Source of the DNA: Anaerotignum sp. MB30-C6
GTDB lineage: Bacteria; Bacillota; Clostridia; Lachnospirales; Anaerotignaceae
Assembly (NCBI RefSeq): GCF_030908465.1
Contig: NZ_CP133078.1
Location: 2,976,001-3,040,000, forward strand
DNA: 64,000 nucleotides
Direction: 5' to 3'
Numbering within the stretch: position 1 is the stretch's first letter; each line of letters opens with the position of its first letter. The notes below the pieces were generated by a model that made no database searches, was not told the origin of the DNA, and saw only the letters and a list, made by a program, of their open reading frames with translations. Positions 35,129 to 42,972 of this stretch are shown here, piece after piece. Both the position numbers and the translations under genes were made by a program.

Positions 35129-36511
35129 TCACTTTTTTTGGTTTTGCAGTCTATTTTTCTCTTTTTCCGCCTTCTTTTTCGCCTTTGCGGCAAGAAAGCC
35201 TAAATCTTCTTTTTTCTCTTCCATTTTTTCTTTCTTTTTAATAACTGGTTTTTGCTGCGTAGGAGGTACTTTTTTCCTTTGTTTCTCCTGATAAGCGGGT
35301 TTTTCTTCCACAATTTCATCCTGTTTTTGCTTGTTCTTTCTGGGCTTGTCTAAATCCTTTTTTGTTTTTGTACTATCCACTAATTTACCAAATGACATCT
35401 CTTTTTGGGCAAACTGAAGGCCCCAAACCTTTTCATATTTATGCACCCAACGTCTTTCGTAGGGTGAAACCAAAGTAATGGCTGTGCCTTCCGCTCCTTT
35501 TCTACCACAGCGTCCCGCTCTATGCAAATAGTGGGTAGGCTCTTCGGGTACATCCATATTGATAATATGGGTAACCCCTTCAATATCAAGGCCTCTTGCA
35601 CCAATATCGGAAGCCACCAAAACTTGAACCCTTCCCCCACGAAAATCATCCAGTGCATTTTTTCGGTCAAGCTTTCCCACTTGACCGTAAATTCCAACGG
35701 CCTTAATTCCATGATAGCAAAGCTTATCAACGGTAACTTCAATATTTTCAGGGTTGTTTAAAAACACAATGGCCCTTTCAGGATTTTCCCCAGCTAAAAT
35801 TTTCCTAAGTTGCACAAATTTTTCCCTTTGGGTGGTCAAAATATAGAAATGGGAAATCCCCTGGGGAACGAGGCTCCCCGTTTTTGCTTCAACAAATAAA
35901 GCATCCTCTTTCATCAGCCTTTTGCCACGTCTTCTGGTTTCTTCCCCAACAGAGGCAGAAAGCAAGACAACCTGCCTCTCTCGCAAGGTAGACTTTACGA
36001 CCGCTTCCACATCGTCAAAATGACCATCTTCTAAAAGACGATCCCCTTCGTCCAGAACAATGGTTTTCACCAAATGGGCAGAAATTTTTTTACGCTTGAT
36101 GAGGTCTAAAATTCTCCCTGTGGAACCAACGATAACCTTTGGTTTATCCCTTAGCTTCTCTACCTGACGCTTCACCCCTGCCGATCCAATAATCAGCATA
36201 CATCCAACGTCCATGCCGCTACTTTCTTCTAGTAGCTCCGCCTGACGAAACACTTGGGCCGCCAACTCATGAGTAGGTGTTAAAATAATTGCCTGTGTGC
36301 CCCTTACATTAAAATCTAAGCGTTCAAAAATAGGCAAAAGATATGCCAATGTTTTACCTGACCCTGTTTCTGAACGGCCAATGACATCCTTCCCGGATAA
36401 AATCAGGGGTATCATATGCTGTTGTATTTCCGTTGGGAATTCAATATCTTGTTTTGATAATGCATTTACTAAAACTGAAGATATCCCCAATTTTTCAAAA
36501 TTATTTTCCAT
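35129..36511 (-). CDS. DEAD-box family RNA helicase with variant motifs
   Basis: A 460-residue helicase with both RecA domains and a basic C-terminal tail (residues about 385-460, rich in KK and KEK). The Q motif is PTEIQ at 26-30, motif I SETGSGKT at 47-54, Ib VGSTGRI, motif V ASDIGARGLDI and motif VI HRAGRCGRKG. Two motifs differ from the family norm: motif II is DEGD, not DEAD, and motif III is SAS, not SAT. These substitutions are conservative, so activity is likely. AAGGAAGG lies before the ATG. Confidence 0.92.
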   Translation of the reverse strand: MENNFEKLGISSVLVNALSKQDIEFPTEIQQHMIPLILSGKDVIGRSETGSGKTLAYLLPIFERLDFNVRGTQAIILTPTHELAAQVFRQAELLEESSGMDVGCMLIIGSAGVKRQVEKLRDKPKVIVGSTGRILDLIKRKKISAHLVKTIVLDEGDRLLEDGHFDDVEAVVKSTLRERQVVLLSASVGEETRRRGKRLMKEDALFVEAKTGSLVPQGISHFYILTTQREKFVQLRKILAGENPERAIVFLNNPENIEVTVDKLCYHGIKAVGIYGQVGKLDRKNALDDFRGGRVQVLVASDIGARGLDIEGVTHIINMDVPEEPTHYLHRAGRCGRKGAEGTAITLVSPYERRWVHKYEKVWGLQFAQKEMSFGKLVDSTKTKKDLDKPRKNKQKQDEIVEEKPAYQEKQRKKVPPTQQKPVIKKKEKMEEKKEDLGFLAAKAKKKAEKEKNRLQNQKK

Positions 36512-36598
36512 GTTCTATTCCTTCCTTATTTTAAGAACAATCATCTCTGTTTATTATCCCAATTATAGCTTGTTTTTATCAGTGTGTAAACCAAATCA

Positions 36599-37297
36599 TT
36601 AGACCCTTTCCATCCCTTCAAAATAATCTATGATTCCTAAATAGATTCCCCATGCCACCTTGTCCTGATAAGCTTCATCATTCAAAAGAGTCTCCTCAGA
36701 ATGGTTGGATAGAAATCCACACTCAACTATGACTGCTGGAATTTCCGTGGTACGAAGTATGTAATAATCCTTATTTTCCTTGGCCAGCCTTTTGTTTGCA
36801 CTGTCCACATTAGTTTTCAAACTTTCTTGTACCAACTCAGCAAGCCTTTTCCCATCCTGGCTGGATTTATGATAAAAAACCTGTGCACCCTTCACCCCAG
36901 AAGATGGAAACGCATTTTGGTGTATGCTTACTAAAATATCCCCATCGCTTTCATTGGCAATCTTCTTTCGCTCCGCCATATCCGCCTTTTTCCCTTTACC
37001 CAAGGCTTCATCCGTAGCACGGGTAATAAAAACTGTTGCTCCCCCTTGCTCCAAATATTGCTGCAACTTCCCCATAATGGCCAAATTTATATGTTTTTCA
37101 TCTTCTCCTCCTCTCCCTTTTCTCCCCGGATCCCAACCACCATGACCAGCATCCAAAATAATCAATTTTTGGTCCACAGGAAGCATGACCCTTGCACTTT
37201 GACTGTCTCCTATGGCGGCTATGCAAAAACATATCCCCATAACTACGCATAAACCAAAAAAACCAAATTTATCTTTGACGGAAAATCTCCCTTTCAT
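36599..37297 (-). CDS. cwlD: N-acetylmuramoyl-L-alanine amidase, CwlD-like
   Basis: A 232-residue Amidase_3 enzyme with an N-terminal membrane anchor or signal (FGFFGLCVVMGICFCIAAIG). Zinc ligands are the His of ILDAGHGG, a following Glu, and the His of VSIHQNAF; the catalytic Glu lies in VIVECGFLSN. In spore formers CwlD removes the peptide during muramic-lactam formation in the cortex. Other amidases of the same fold cannot be fully excluded, but length and context of a spore former favour CwlD. AGGAGG stands seven bases before the ATG. Confidence 0.88.
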   Translation of the reverse strand: MKGRFSVKDKFGFFGLCVVMGICFCIAAIGDSQSARVMLPVDQKLIILDAGHGGWDPGRKGRGGEDEKHINLAIMGKLQQYLEQGGATVFITRATDEALGKGKKADMAERKKIANESDGDILVSIHQNAFPSSGVKGAQVFYHKSSQDGKRLAELVQESLKTNVDSANKRLAKENKDYYILRTTEIPAVIVECGFLSNHSEETLLNDEAYQDKVAWGIYLGIIDYFEGMERV

Positions 37298-37725
37298 TTG
37301 TCCGCCTCCTTTCTAAATAACCATATGAGGAAGTGGCCAAAAACTTTCTTTAATTTTCTTTTTTATGGACGATTTAAATGAAATTCGACTATAATTATTC
37401 TTCCCCACAATAAGACGAAAAATCCAAGTTGATTTACGTAATATTCCATTTTTAGAGCCAATTCCTACATTAATTAATGCATTTTAATTGCTTTTAACGA
37501 AAAAACCTTTATTTTTGCTAAATTCCAAAAAAACCAAATGGTATCTTTTTATAGAAAACTCATTTTTACTAGATTGTCCTTTGTCAACTATTTCAAAGCA
37601 ATTTTTCTCTCTTCCATTTTGCTAATTACATCTATACATGTTGCCAAAGATTTCACAAAACCTTCCTTGCTTTTTGCCCGTTCCTCCAAAAAAAAGCTCC
37701 CAGACAAGAAAATCCCCCTTTTTTG
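37298..37725. other. AT-rich divergent intergenic region between cwlD and serC
   Basis: About 430 bases, very AT-rich. No gene, tRNA-binding leader or recognised riboswitch was seen before the serC promoter. Confidence 0.5.
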
Positions 37726-37753
37726 TTGACGGTTTCTCTCAAGGTGTTATAAT
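37726..37753 (+). promoter_or_regulatory. Promoter of serC-serA-DUF1015
   Basis: TTGACG (37726-37731) and TATAAT (37748-37753) with 16 bases between them, about 90 bases upstream of serC. Confidence 0.8.
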
Positions 37754-37843
37754 TCTTCTATGACAATTTTTGTACATTTGCCCATCCTATGAAGACAAAA
37801 GAGGCAAGTACACAACATCAAATTATTTTAGGAGGCTTATTTT

Positions 37844-38929
37844 ATGGAAAAAAGAGTATTCAATTTCTCAGCAGGACCATCCATGCTACCCGTAGAAGTA
37901 TTAGAACAAGCGCAACGTGAGCTTGTATGTTATCCTTCCTGTGGCATGTCAGTAATGGAGATGAGCCATCGATCTAAAATGTTTGAATCCATCTTAGCAA
38001 AAGCAAAGGCTGATTTAAAAGAATTGATGAACATCCCTGATAACTACAAAATTATGTTCCTTCAGGGCGGCGGCTCTACCCAATTTGCCATGGTTCCTAT
38101 GAACTTAATGAATAAGAATAAAAAGGCTGATTACGTCGTTACTGGCCAGTGGGCAAAAAAGGCTGCGGAAGAAGCAAAGAAATACGGTGAGGTAAACATC
38201 ATCGCCACTTCTGCCGATACAACCTTCAATCGTATCCCCCAGTTGGACCCATCTAAGTTCAACAAAGATGCTGATTATTTTTATATCACTTTAAATAACA
38301 CCATCTATGGTACTCGCTGGACAGAATTGCCCGATACAGGTGACGTACCTTTGGTGGGCGATATGTCATCCTCTATTCTTTCCGAGGTGATCGATGTAAC
38401 AAAATTCGGTTTGCTCTACGCAGGAGCCCAGAAAAACTTAGGCCCTGCAGGCGTGACAGTTGTTATTATCCGTGAGGATTTAATGGGCAATGCCATGGAT
38501 TTTACACCAACCATGTTGCGTTATGATATCCATGCCGCCAATGATTCTATGTACAATACCCCACCTACCTATGGTATCTATTTCATGGGGCTTGTATTCG
38601 ACTGGGTAAAACGTCAGGGTGGTGTTGCTGCCCTTCAAAAAATAAATGAACATAAGGCTTCCTTGCTTTATGACTTCTTAGACTCCTCATCTATGTTTAG
38701 AGGAACCGTTGAGCCAAAAGACCGTTCTTTGATGAACGCACCTTTTGTTCTGCCTACTGACGAATTAAATGCGAAATTTATCAAAGAAGCAGAGGTACAG
38801 GGCTTCGTAAACCTGAAAGGACATCGTACCGTAGGCGGTATGCGTGCAAGTATGTATAATGCTATGCCCGTAGAAGGTGTGGAACAGCTAGTTGCATTGA
38901 TGAAAAAGTTTGAGATAGAGAATAAATAA
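37844..38929 (+). CDS. serC: Phosphoserine aminotransferase
   Basis: A 361-residue fold-type I PLP enzyme that converts 3-phosphohydroxypyruvate and glutamate to phosphoserine and 2-oxoglutarate. The start is FNFSAGPSMLPVEVLEQAQ, the phosphate-binding segment is FLQGGGSTQFAMVPMN, and the PLP lysine lies in YAGAQKNLGPAGV. AGGAGG precedes the ATG. It is the first gene of the serC-serA-DUF1015 operon. Confidence 0.97.
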   Translation: MEKRVFNFSAGPSMLPVEVLEQAQRELVCYPSCGMSVMEMSHRSKMFESILAKAKADLKELMNIPDNYKIMFLQGGGSTQFAMVPMNLMNKNKKADYVVTGQWAKKAAEEAKKYGEVNIIATSADTTFNRIPQLDPSKFNKDADYFYITLNNTIYGTRWTELPDTGDVPLVGDMSSSILSEVIDVTKFGLLYAGAQKNLGPAGVTVVIIREDLMGNAMDFTPTMLRYDIHAANDSMYNTPPTYGIYFMGLVFDWVKRQGGVAALQKINEHKASLLYDFLDSSSMFRGTVEPKDRSLMNAPFVLPTDELNAKFIKEAEVQGFVNLKGHRTVGGMRASMYNAMPVEGVEQLVALMKKFEIENK

Positions 38930-38939
38930 GGAGAAAATC

Positions 38940-40109
38940 ATGTTTACAATTCGTACATTAAATAATATTGCTCCGGTAGGCTTGCATAAATTACCGGAAA
39001 AACACTTTAAAATAGATAATAATGCAGAAAATCCTGAAGGAATTATTCTGCGCAGCTTTGATATGCACAATATGCAATTAAACGACAATTTGTTGGCCGT
39101 TGCCCGTGCTGGTGCCGGAACAAATAACGTTCCCGTTGACCGCTGTTCTCAAAGGGGTATCCCTGTTTTTAATGCCCCTGGTGGTAATGCCAATGCCGTA
39201 AAAGAATTGGTTTTAACGGGTCTTTTGGTTTCTTCCCGCCGTATTGTGGATGGTTCTCAGTGGGTACAATCCATTGCAGACAGTGAAGCCTTGGATAAGG
39301 ATATTGAAGCAGGAAAGAAAAACTTTGTAGGGCCTGAAATTTTAGGGAAAACCTTGGGTGTAATTGGTTTGGGTGCCATTGGCGTATTGGTTGCCAACGC
39401 TGCCATAGATTTGGGTATGGACGTAATTGGCTATGATCCTTACCTTTCCTTAGAATCCGCTTGGCATCTTTCCCCATCTGTGGATAAAGCTGACTCTATC
39501 GAAGAAGTTGTAGCCCAAAGTGATTACATTACGTTACATATTCCCTTAAATGCAAAAACAAAGCATACATTTAACGAAGAAATGTTTGGAAAAACCAAAA
39601 AAGGTGCTCGCTTGTTAAATTTTGCAAGAGGAGGCTTGGTTGATAATACAGCCATTTTGAAAGCGATCGAAGATGGAATCATCTCCCGTTATATTACAGA
39701 CTTCCCCGAAAAAGAACTATTGGGCCATGAGGATATTGTGGTAACACCGCACCTGGGTGCCTCCACGCCAGAATCCGAAGAAAACTGTGCCGTAATGGTT
39801 TCCGAGGAAATGCGGGATTATTTAATCTACGGAAATGTGAAAAATTCCGTAAACTTCCCCAACTGTACCGTTCCCTATAACGGAAAACCACGTATTGCCG
39901 TTTCCCATAGAAACATGGTCAATATGATTGGTCAGTTAGGTGCCGTTTTTACAAAATATAGCGTAAATATCGATAAGCTGGTAAATAATTCCAAGGGCGA
40001 ATTGGCATATAATATTATCGTGTGTGATAACTTGCCCGAAAATGAGGAAGACTTAGTTAGAGATTTATATGCAATCCATAGCGTTATTAGAGTACGCTTA
40101 TTGAAATAA
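38940..40109 (+). CDS. serA: D-3-phosphoglycerate dehydrogenase
   Basis: A 389-residue NAD-dependent dehydrogenase for the first step of serine synthesis. NAD binding is at GVIGLGAIGVLVANAA; the catalytic Arg, Glu and His lie in ARGGLVDNTAI, FPEKELLG and VTPHLGASTPE. A C-terminal ACT domain (RIAVSHRNMVNMIGQLGAVF) is present, so serine feedback is possible. The gene follows serC by ten bases. The length corresponds to the shorter clostridial form without the intervening domain. Confidence 0.96.
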   Translation: MFTIRTLNNIAPVGLHKLPEKHFKIDNNAENPEGIILRSFDMHNMQLNDNLLAVARAGAGTNNVPVDRCSQRGIPVFNAPGGNANAVKELVLTGLLVSSRRIVDGSQWVQSIADSEALDKDIEAGKKNFVGPEILGKTLGVIGLGAIGVLVANAAIDLGMDVIGYDPYLSLESAWHLSPSVDKADSIEEVVAQSDYITLHIPLNAKTKHTFNEEMFGKTKKGARLLNFARGGLVDNTAILKAIEDGIISRYITDFPEKELLGHEDIVVTPHLGASTPESEENCAVMVSEEMRDYLIYGNVKNSVNFPNCTVPYNGKPRIAVSHRNMVNMIGQLGAVFTKYSVNIDKLVNNSKGELAYNIIVCDNLPENEEDLVRDLYAIHSVIRVRLLK

Positions 40110-40122
40110 GGAGGAAACAACT

Positions 40123-41373
40123 ATGGCAACCATCAGACCCTTTATGGGTATCAGACCTCAGGCAGAACATGCCGAAGCAGTAGCCGCTTTGCCCTATGAT
40201 GTAATGAATAGTGAAGAAGCACGAGAAATGGTAAAAGGAAAACCTTATTCCTTTTTGCACATTGATAAAGCAGAAGTTGACTTGCCTCAGGGCATTGATG
40301 TTTATAGCGATGCTGTCTATGCAAAAGCAAAAGAAAATTTAGAAGATATGATTGCACAGGGCGTTTTTATGCAAGACTTACTGCCCAATTTATATATCTA
40401 TCGCTTAACTATGAACGGAGTAAGCCAAACAGGCCTTGTTGCTTGTACCTCCATTGATGAATATCTAAACGATACCATCAAAAAACACGAGCTGACCCGT
40501 GCAGATAAAGAAGCAGATCGCATTCGTCATGTAGATACCCTAAATGCCAATACAGGCCCTATCTTCATGGCTTATAAAAACAATGAAACAGCAAGGGGTA
40601 TCATTGAAGGTTGGAAAACCTCCAATAACCCCGTGTATGACTTTGTATCGGACGATGGCATTAGTCATACTGTTTGGGTCATTGACAGTGATACAGAAAT
40701 CGGAATTTTAGTTGATTCCTTCCGTCAGGTGGAAAATCTCTACATTGCCGATGGGCATCACCGCAATGCCTCCGCTGTAAAAGTTGGTTTAAAAAGAAGG
40801 GAAAATAGAGAATTCTATTCTGGTGAAGAAGAGTTTAATTACTACCTTTCCGTACTTTTCCCTGCGGGTGAACTTAAAATTTTGGACTATAACCGTGTAG
40901 TAAAAGACTTAAATGGCCATACTTCCCAAGAATTCTTGGCCCTTCTGGACAAGAAATTTGAAGTGACTCCCTATTTAGGGGAAGGACAGTTCCATCCAGA
41001 AAAGCCCCACCAGTTTGGCTTGTATCTGGAGGGAAAATGGTTCTCTTTGACAACAAAAGATGCGTTTATCTCCAACGACCCCGTATTGGGACTGGATGTT
41101 TCCATTTTACAAAAAGAAGTTTTGGAACCTCTCCTTGCCATTGGTGACCCCCGTACTGACAGCCGCATCGACTTTGTAGGCGGCATCCGTGGTTTGGCCG
41201 AGTTGGAGAAACGGGTAAATAGCGGCGAAATGAAGCTTGCTTTCTCTCTTTATCCTACTTCTATGGATGAATTGATGGGTGTAGCCGACGCAGGGCTCAC
41301 GATGCCTCCCAAGTCCACATGGTTTGAACCAAAATTAAGAAGTGGTCTCTTCCTTCATGATTTAGGAGAATAA
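40123..41373 (+). CDS. DUF1015 family protein
   Basis: A 416-residue protein of the DUF1015 family. Features are the N-terminal IRPFMGIRPQ with LPYDVMNSEEAR, the central RADKEADRIRH, and YIADGHHRNASA, which gives a conserved His pair. It follows serA by 13 bases with GGAGG before the ATG; the serC-serA-DUF1015 order is widespread in clostridia. Work in other bacteria links some members to serine phosphorylation (serine kinase SbnI/SerK-like), so a role in serine metabolism is likely but not shown here. Confidence 0.9.
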   Translation: MATIRPFMGIRPQAEHAEAVAALPYDVMNSEEAREMVKGKPYSFLHIDKAEVDLPQGIDVYSDAVYAKAKENLEDMIAQGVFMQDLLPNLYIYRLTMNGVSQTGLVACTSIDEYLNDTIKKHELTRADKEADRIRHVDTLNANTGPIFMAYKNNETARGIIEGWKTSNNPVYDFVSDDGISHTVWVIDSDTEIGILVDSFRQVENLYIADGHHRNASAVKVGLKRRENREFYSGEEEFNYYLSVLFPAGELKILDYNRVVKDLNGHTSQEFLALLDKKFEVTPYLGEGQFHPEKPHQFGLYLEGKWFSLTTKDAFISNDPVLGLDVSILQKEVLEPLLAIGDPRTDSRIDFVGGIRGLAELEKRVNSGEMKLAFSLYPTSMDELMGVADAGLTMPPKSTWFEPKLRSGLFLHDLGE

Positions 41374-41388
41374 AAGTTAAGTAATGAT

Positions 41389-41430
41389 ACCCCAGATGCA
41401 AATTTTTCAAATATCTGGGGTTATTTTATT
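41389..41430 (+). terminator. Terminator of the serC operon
   Basis: ACCCCAGAT pairs with ATCTGGGGT across a 15-base loop, followed by TATTTTATT. Confidence 0.85.
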
Positions 41431-41490
41431 AAATTTTTATAGAATAAAAATCCCTCTTTCCCACATACTAAAGGAAAAGGAGGGATTACT

Positions 41491-41664
41491 ATGAGAAAAT
41501 TCACCACAGGTCTTTTAATCGGCGGTGTCGCAACCATGGCTGGCATTTCTTACTTGATGCAAGACCAAAAAACTTACCGCAAAATGATGAAAAATGGCAA
41601 AAAAATGGCGGTAAAAGCCGAAGAAGTAATTGATGATATGATGGACGATTTAATTGATAAATGA
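41491..41664 (+). CDS. Small YtxH-like protein (57 residues)
   Basis: A short gene with AGGAGG seven bases before its ATG. The protein has an N-terminal glycine-containing hydrophobic helix (TTGLLIGGVATMAGISYLM), a basic middle (YRKMMKNGKKMAVKAEE) and an acidic end (DDMMDDLIDK). This arrangement resembles small YtxH-type membrane proteins of Firmicutes. Function is unknown. A 10-bp hairpin follows the stop. Confidence 0.75.
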   Translation: MRKFTTGLLIGGVATMAGISYLMQDQKTYRKMMKNGKKMAVKAEEVIDDMMDDLIDK

Positions 41665-41674
41665 TCTTTAAGGT

Positions 41675-41700
41675 AATGACCACAAAAATTTGTGGTCATT
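41675..41700 (+). terminator. Hairpin after the small YtxH-like gene
   Basis: A perfect 10-bp stem AATGACCACA/TGTGGTCATT, followed only by ATATTCTTTC, so termination may be weak. Confidence 0.6.
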
Positions 41701-41875
41701 ATATTCTTTCAAGAAACAAAATGATAAGCCAGCAAACGTCGCTGGCTTTCCCTTGGCTTCAGCTACTTTTTTGCCTACGCTTTAACTCCAGATTTTATAG
41801 GCTGCAGCCAAAGTCAAATTAAGACAGCCCAAAAATTGCGGGCCGCCTTATTCTAAAAATATGCCTAAGTTGTAA

Positions 41876-42781
41876 TTATTCATTGGTTTCTTCACAAGTA
41901 TTAATACCCTTCTTATCCAAATACATATTTTTATCCGATTCTTGAAGTAATCGCTCTATACATTGGGGTGTATTTTTAAAACAAGAGGTATAAGCTATTC
42001 CAAAGTCCGCTGTTATGGTATAACCCTGACACTGGTTCACTTTTATCCCCCTATTGATTCTATCTCTGGCTATCTGGGTGACCCTCTGTGCAGCCATATA
42101 ATCACAATTTATGAGTATTACTAAAAACTCGTCTCCGCCCATGCGTATCACGGCATCCCCTTCACCAATACAAGATCGCAGGATCTCTGCCGTTTGAACC
42201 AGTACCGTATCCCCAACGGTATGCCCAAAAGAGTCATTGATTTCTTTAAATTCATGTAAATCCACCATGATAAAATTAAGTTCTTTTACAGAAGCCCCCT
42301 GATTATCATATAAAAATAGTCTTTCATCAAAGTATCTACGATTATACACTTTCGTTAACGAGTCCTCATAAAGCTTCTTTTCAACAGAGGCTATTCTTTT
42401 CGCAAAGGCATTTTTACCATACGCCTCAAAAAAAACTTCGTCTGTCATCTTGCATAGAATCTCCATTGCAAAATTAGACTCCGTTCCATCTTCCATGATT
42501 ACTGTAACTGGTTTCGCCACTATAAAATACAATTCTTCATTTACAAACTCAAATTTTGTCTGCCGCTGGTTAAACTGCAAAGCGTGCAGGCTAATACAAT
42601 TTTCGCATCGGCCTTTTTTATTCCATACTTTGTGGCAAAAATATTCTTCCCAAACAATTTCTCCGTTTTCCAAAAAGCTTAGAACCCTTCGATTCACAGG
42701 GTCTACCAAACGTACTTTGTCAAATATGCCGGATAAATGTGCCATAGACTCTCGTACTTCCTGAATGCTATATTTCATCAT
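41876..42781 (-). CDS. GGDEF-domain diguanylate cyclase with N-terminal sensor
   Basis: A 301-residue protein. Residues 130-295 form a GGDEF domain with an intact active site (RMGGDEFLVIL) and the usual DSLTKVYNRRYFDE start and FGHTVGDTVL segment; it should make cyclic di-GMP. No inhibitory RxxD site is clear. Residues 1-125 form a PAS-like sensor with a Cys/His group (CHKVWNKKGRCENC) that could bind a metal or cofactor. No membrane helix is seen, so it is cytosolic. It appears monocistronic. Confidence 0.9.
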   Translation of the reverse strand: MMKYSIQEVRESMAHLSGIFDKVRLVDPVNRRVLSFLENGEIVWEEYFCHKVWNKKGRCENCISLHALQFNQRQTKFEFVNEELYFIVAKPVTVIMEDGTESNFAMEILCKMTDEVFFEAYGKNAFAKRIASVEKKLYEDSLTKVYNRRYFDERLFLYDNQGASVKELNFIMVDLHEFKEINDSFGHTVGDTVLVQTAEILRSCIGEGDAVIRMGGDEFLVILINCDYMAAQRVTQIARDRINRGIKVNQCQGYTITADFGIAYTSCFKNTPQCIERLLQESDKNMYLDKKGINTCEETNE

Positions 42782-42890
42782 ACTATCCTCCGTGCATTTT
42801 CACCGCTAAAGCTAGCTTTTTATTTTTTGTCTTTACCCCCATATTCATTTTAACTGCTGCCTCTGCGCTAATCTACGGCAAAAATAGGAA

Positions 42891-42924
42891 AAACGATAAC
42901 CACTGAATCCCGTGATTACCGTTT
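42891..42924 (-). terminator. Hairpin between the epimerase fusion and the GGDEF gene
   Basis: AAACGATAACCAC pairs imperfectly with GTGATTACCGTTT; on the minus strand it is followed by TTCCTATTTTTG. It lies 48 bases after the epimerase fusion stop. Confidence 0.65.
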
Positions 42925-42972
42925 TTACGCAGCAATGGACTTTCCCAACAGGCGTGTCTATTGAGCTTCCTC

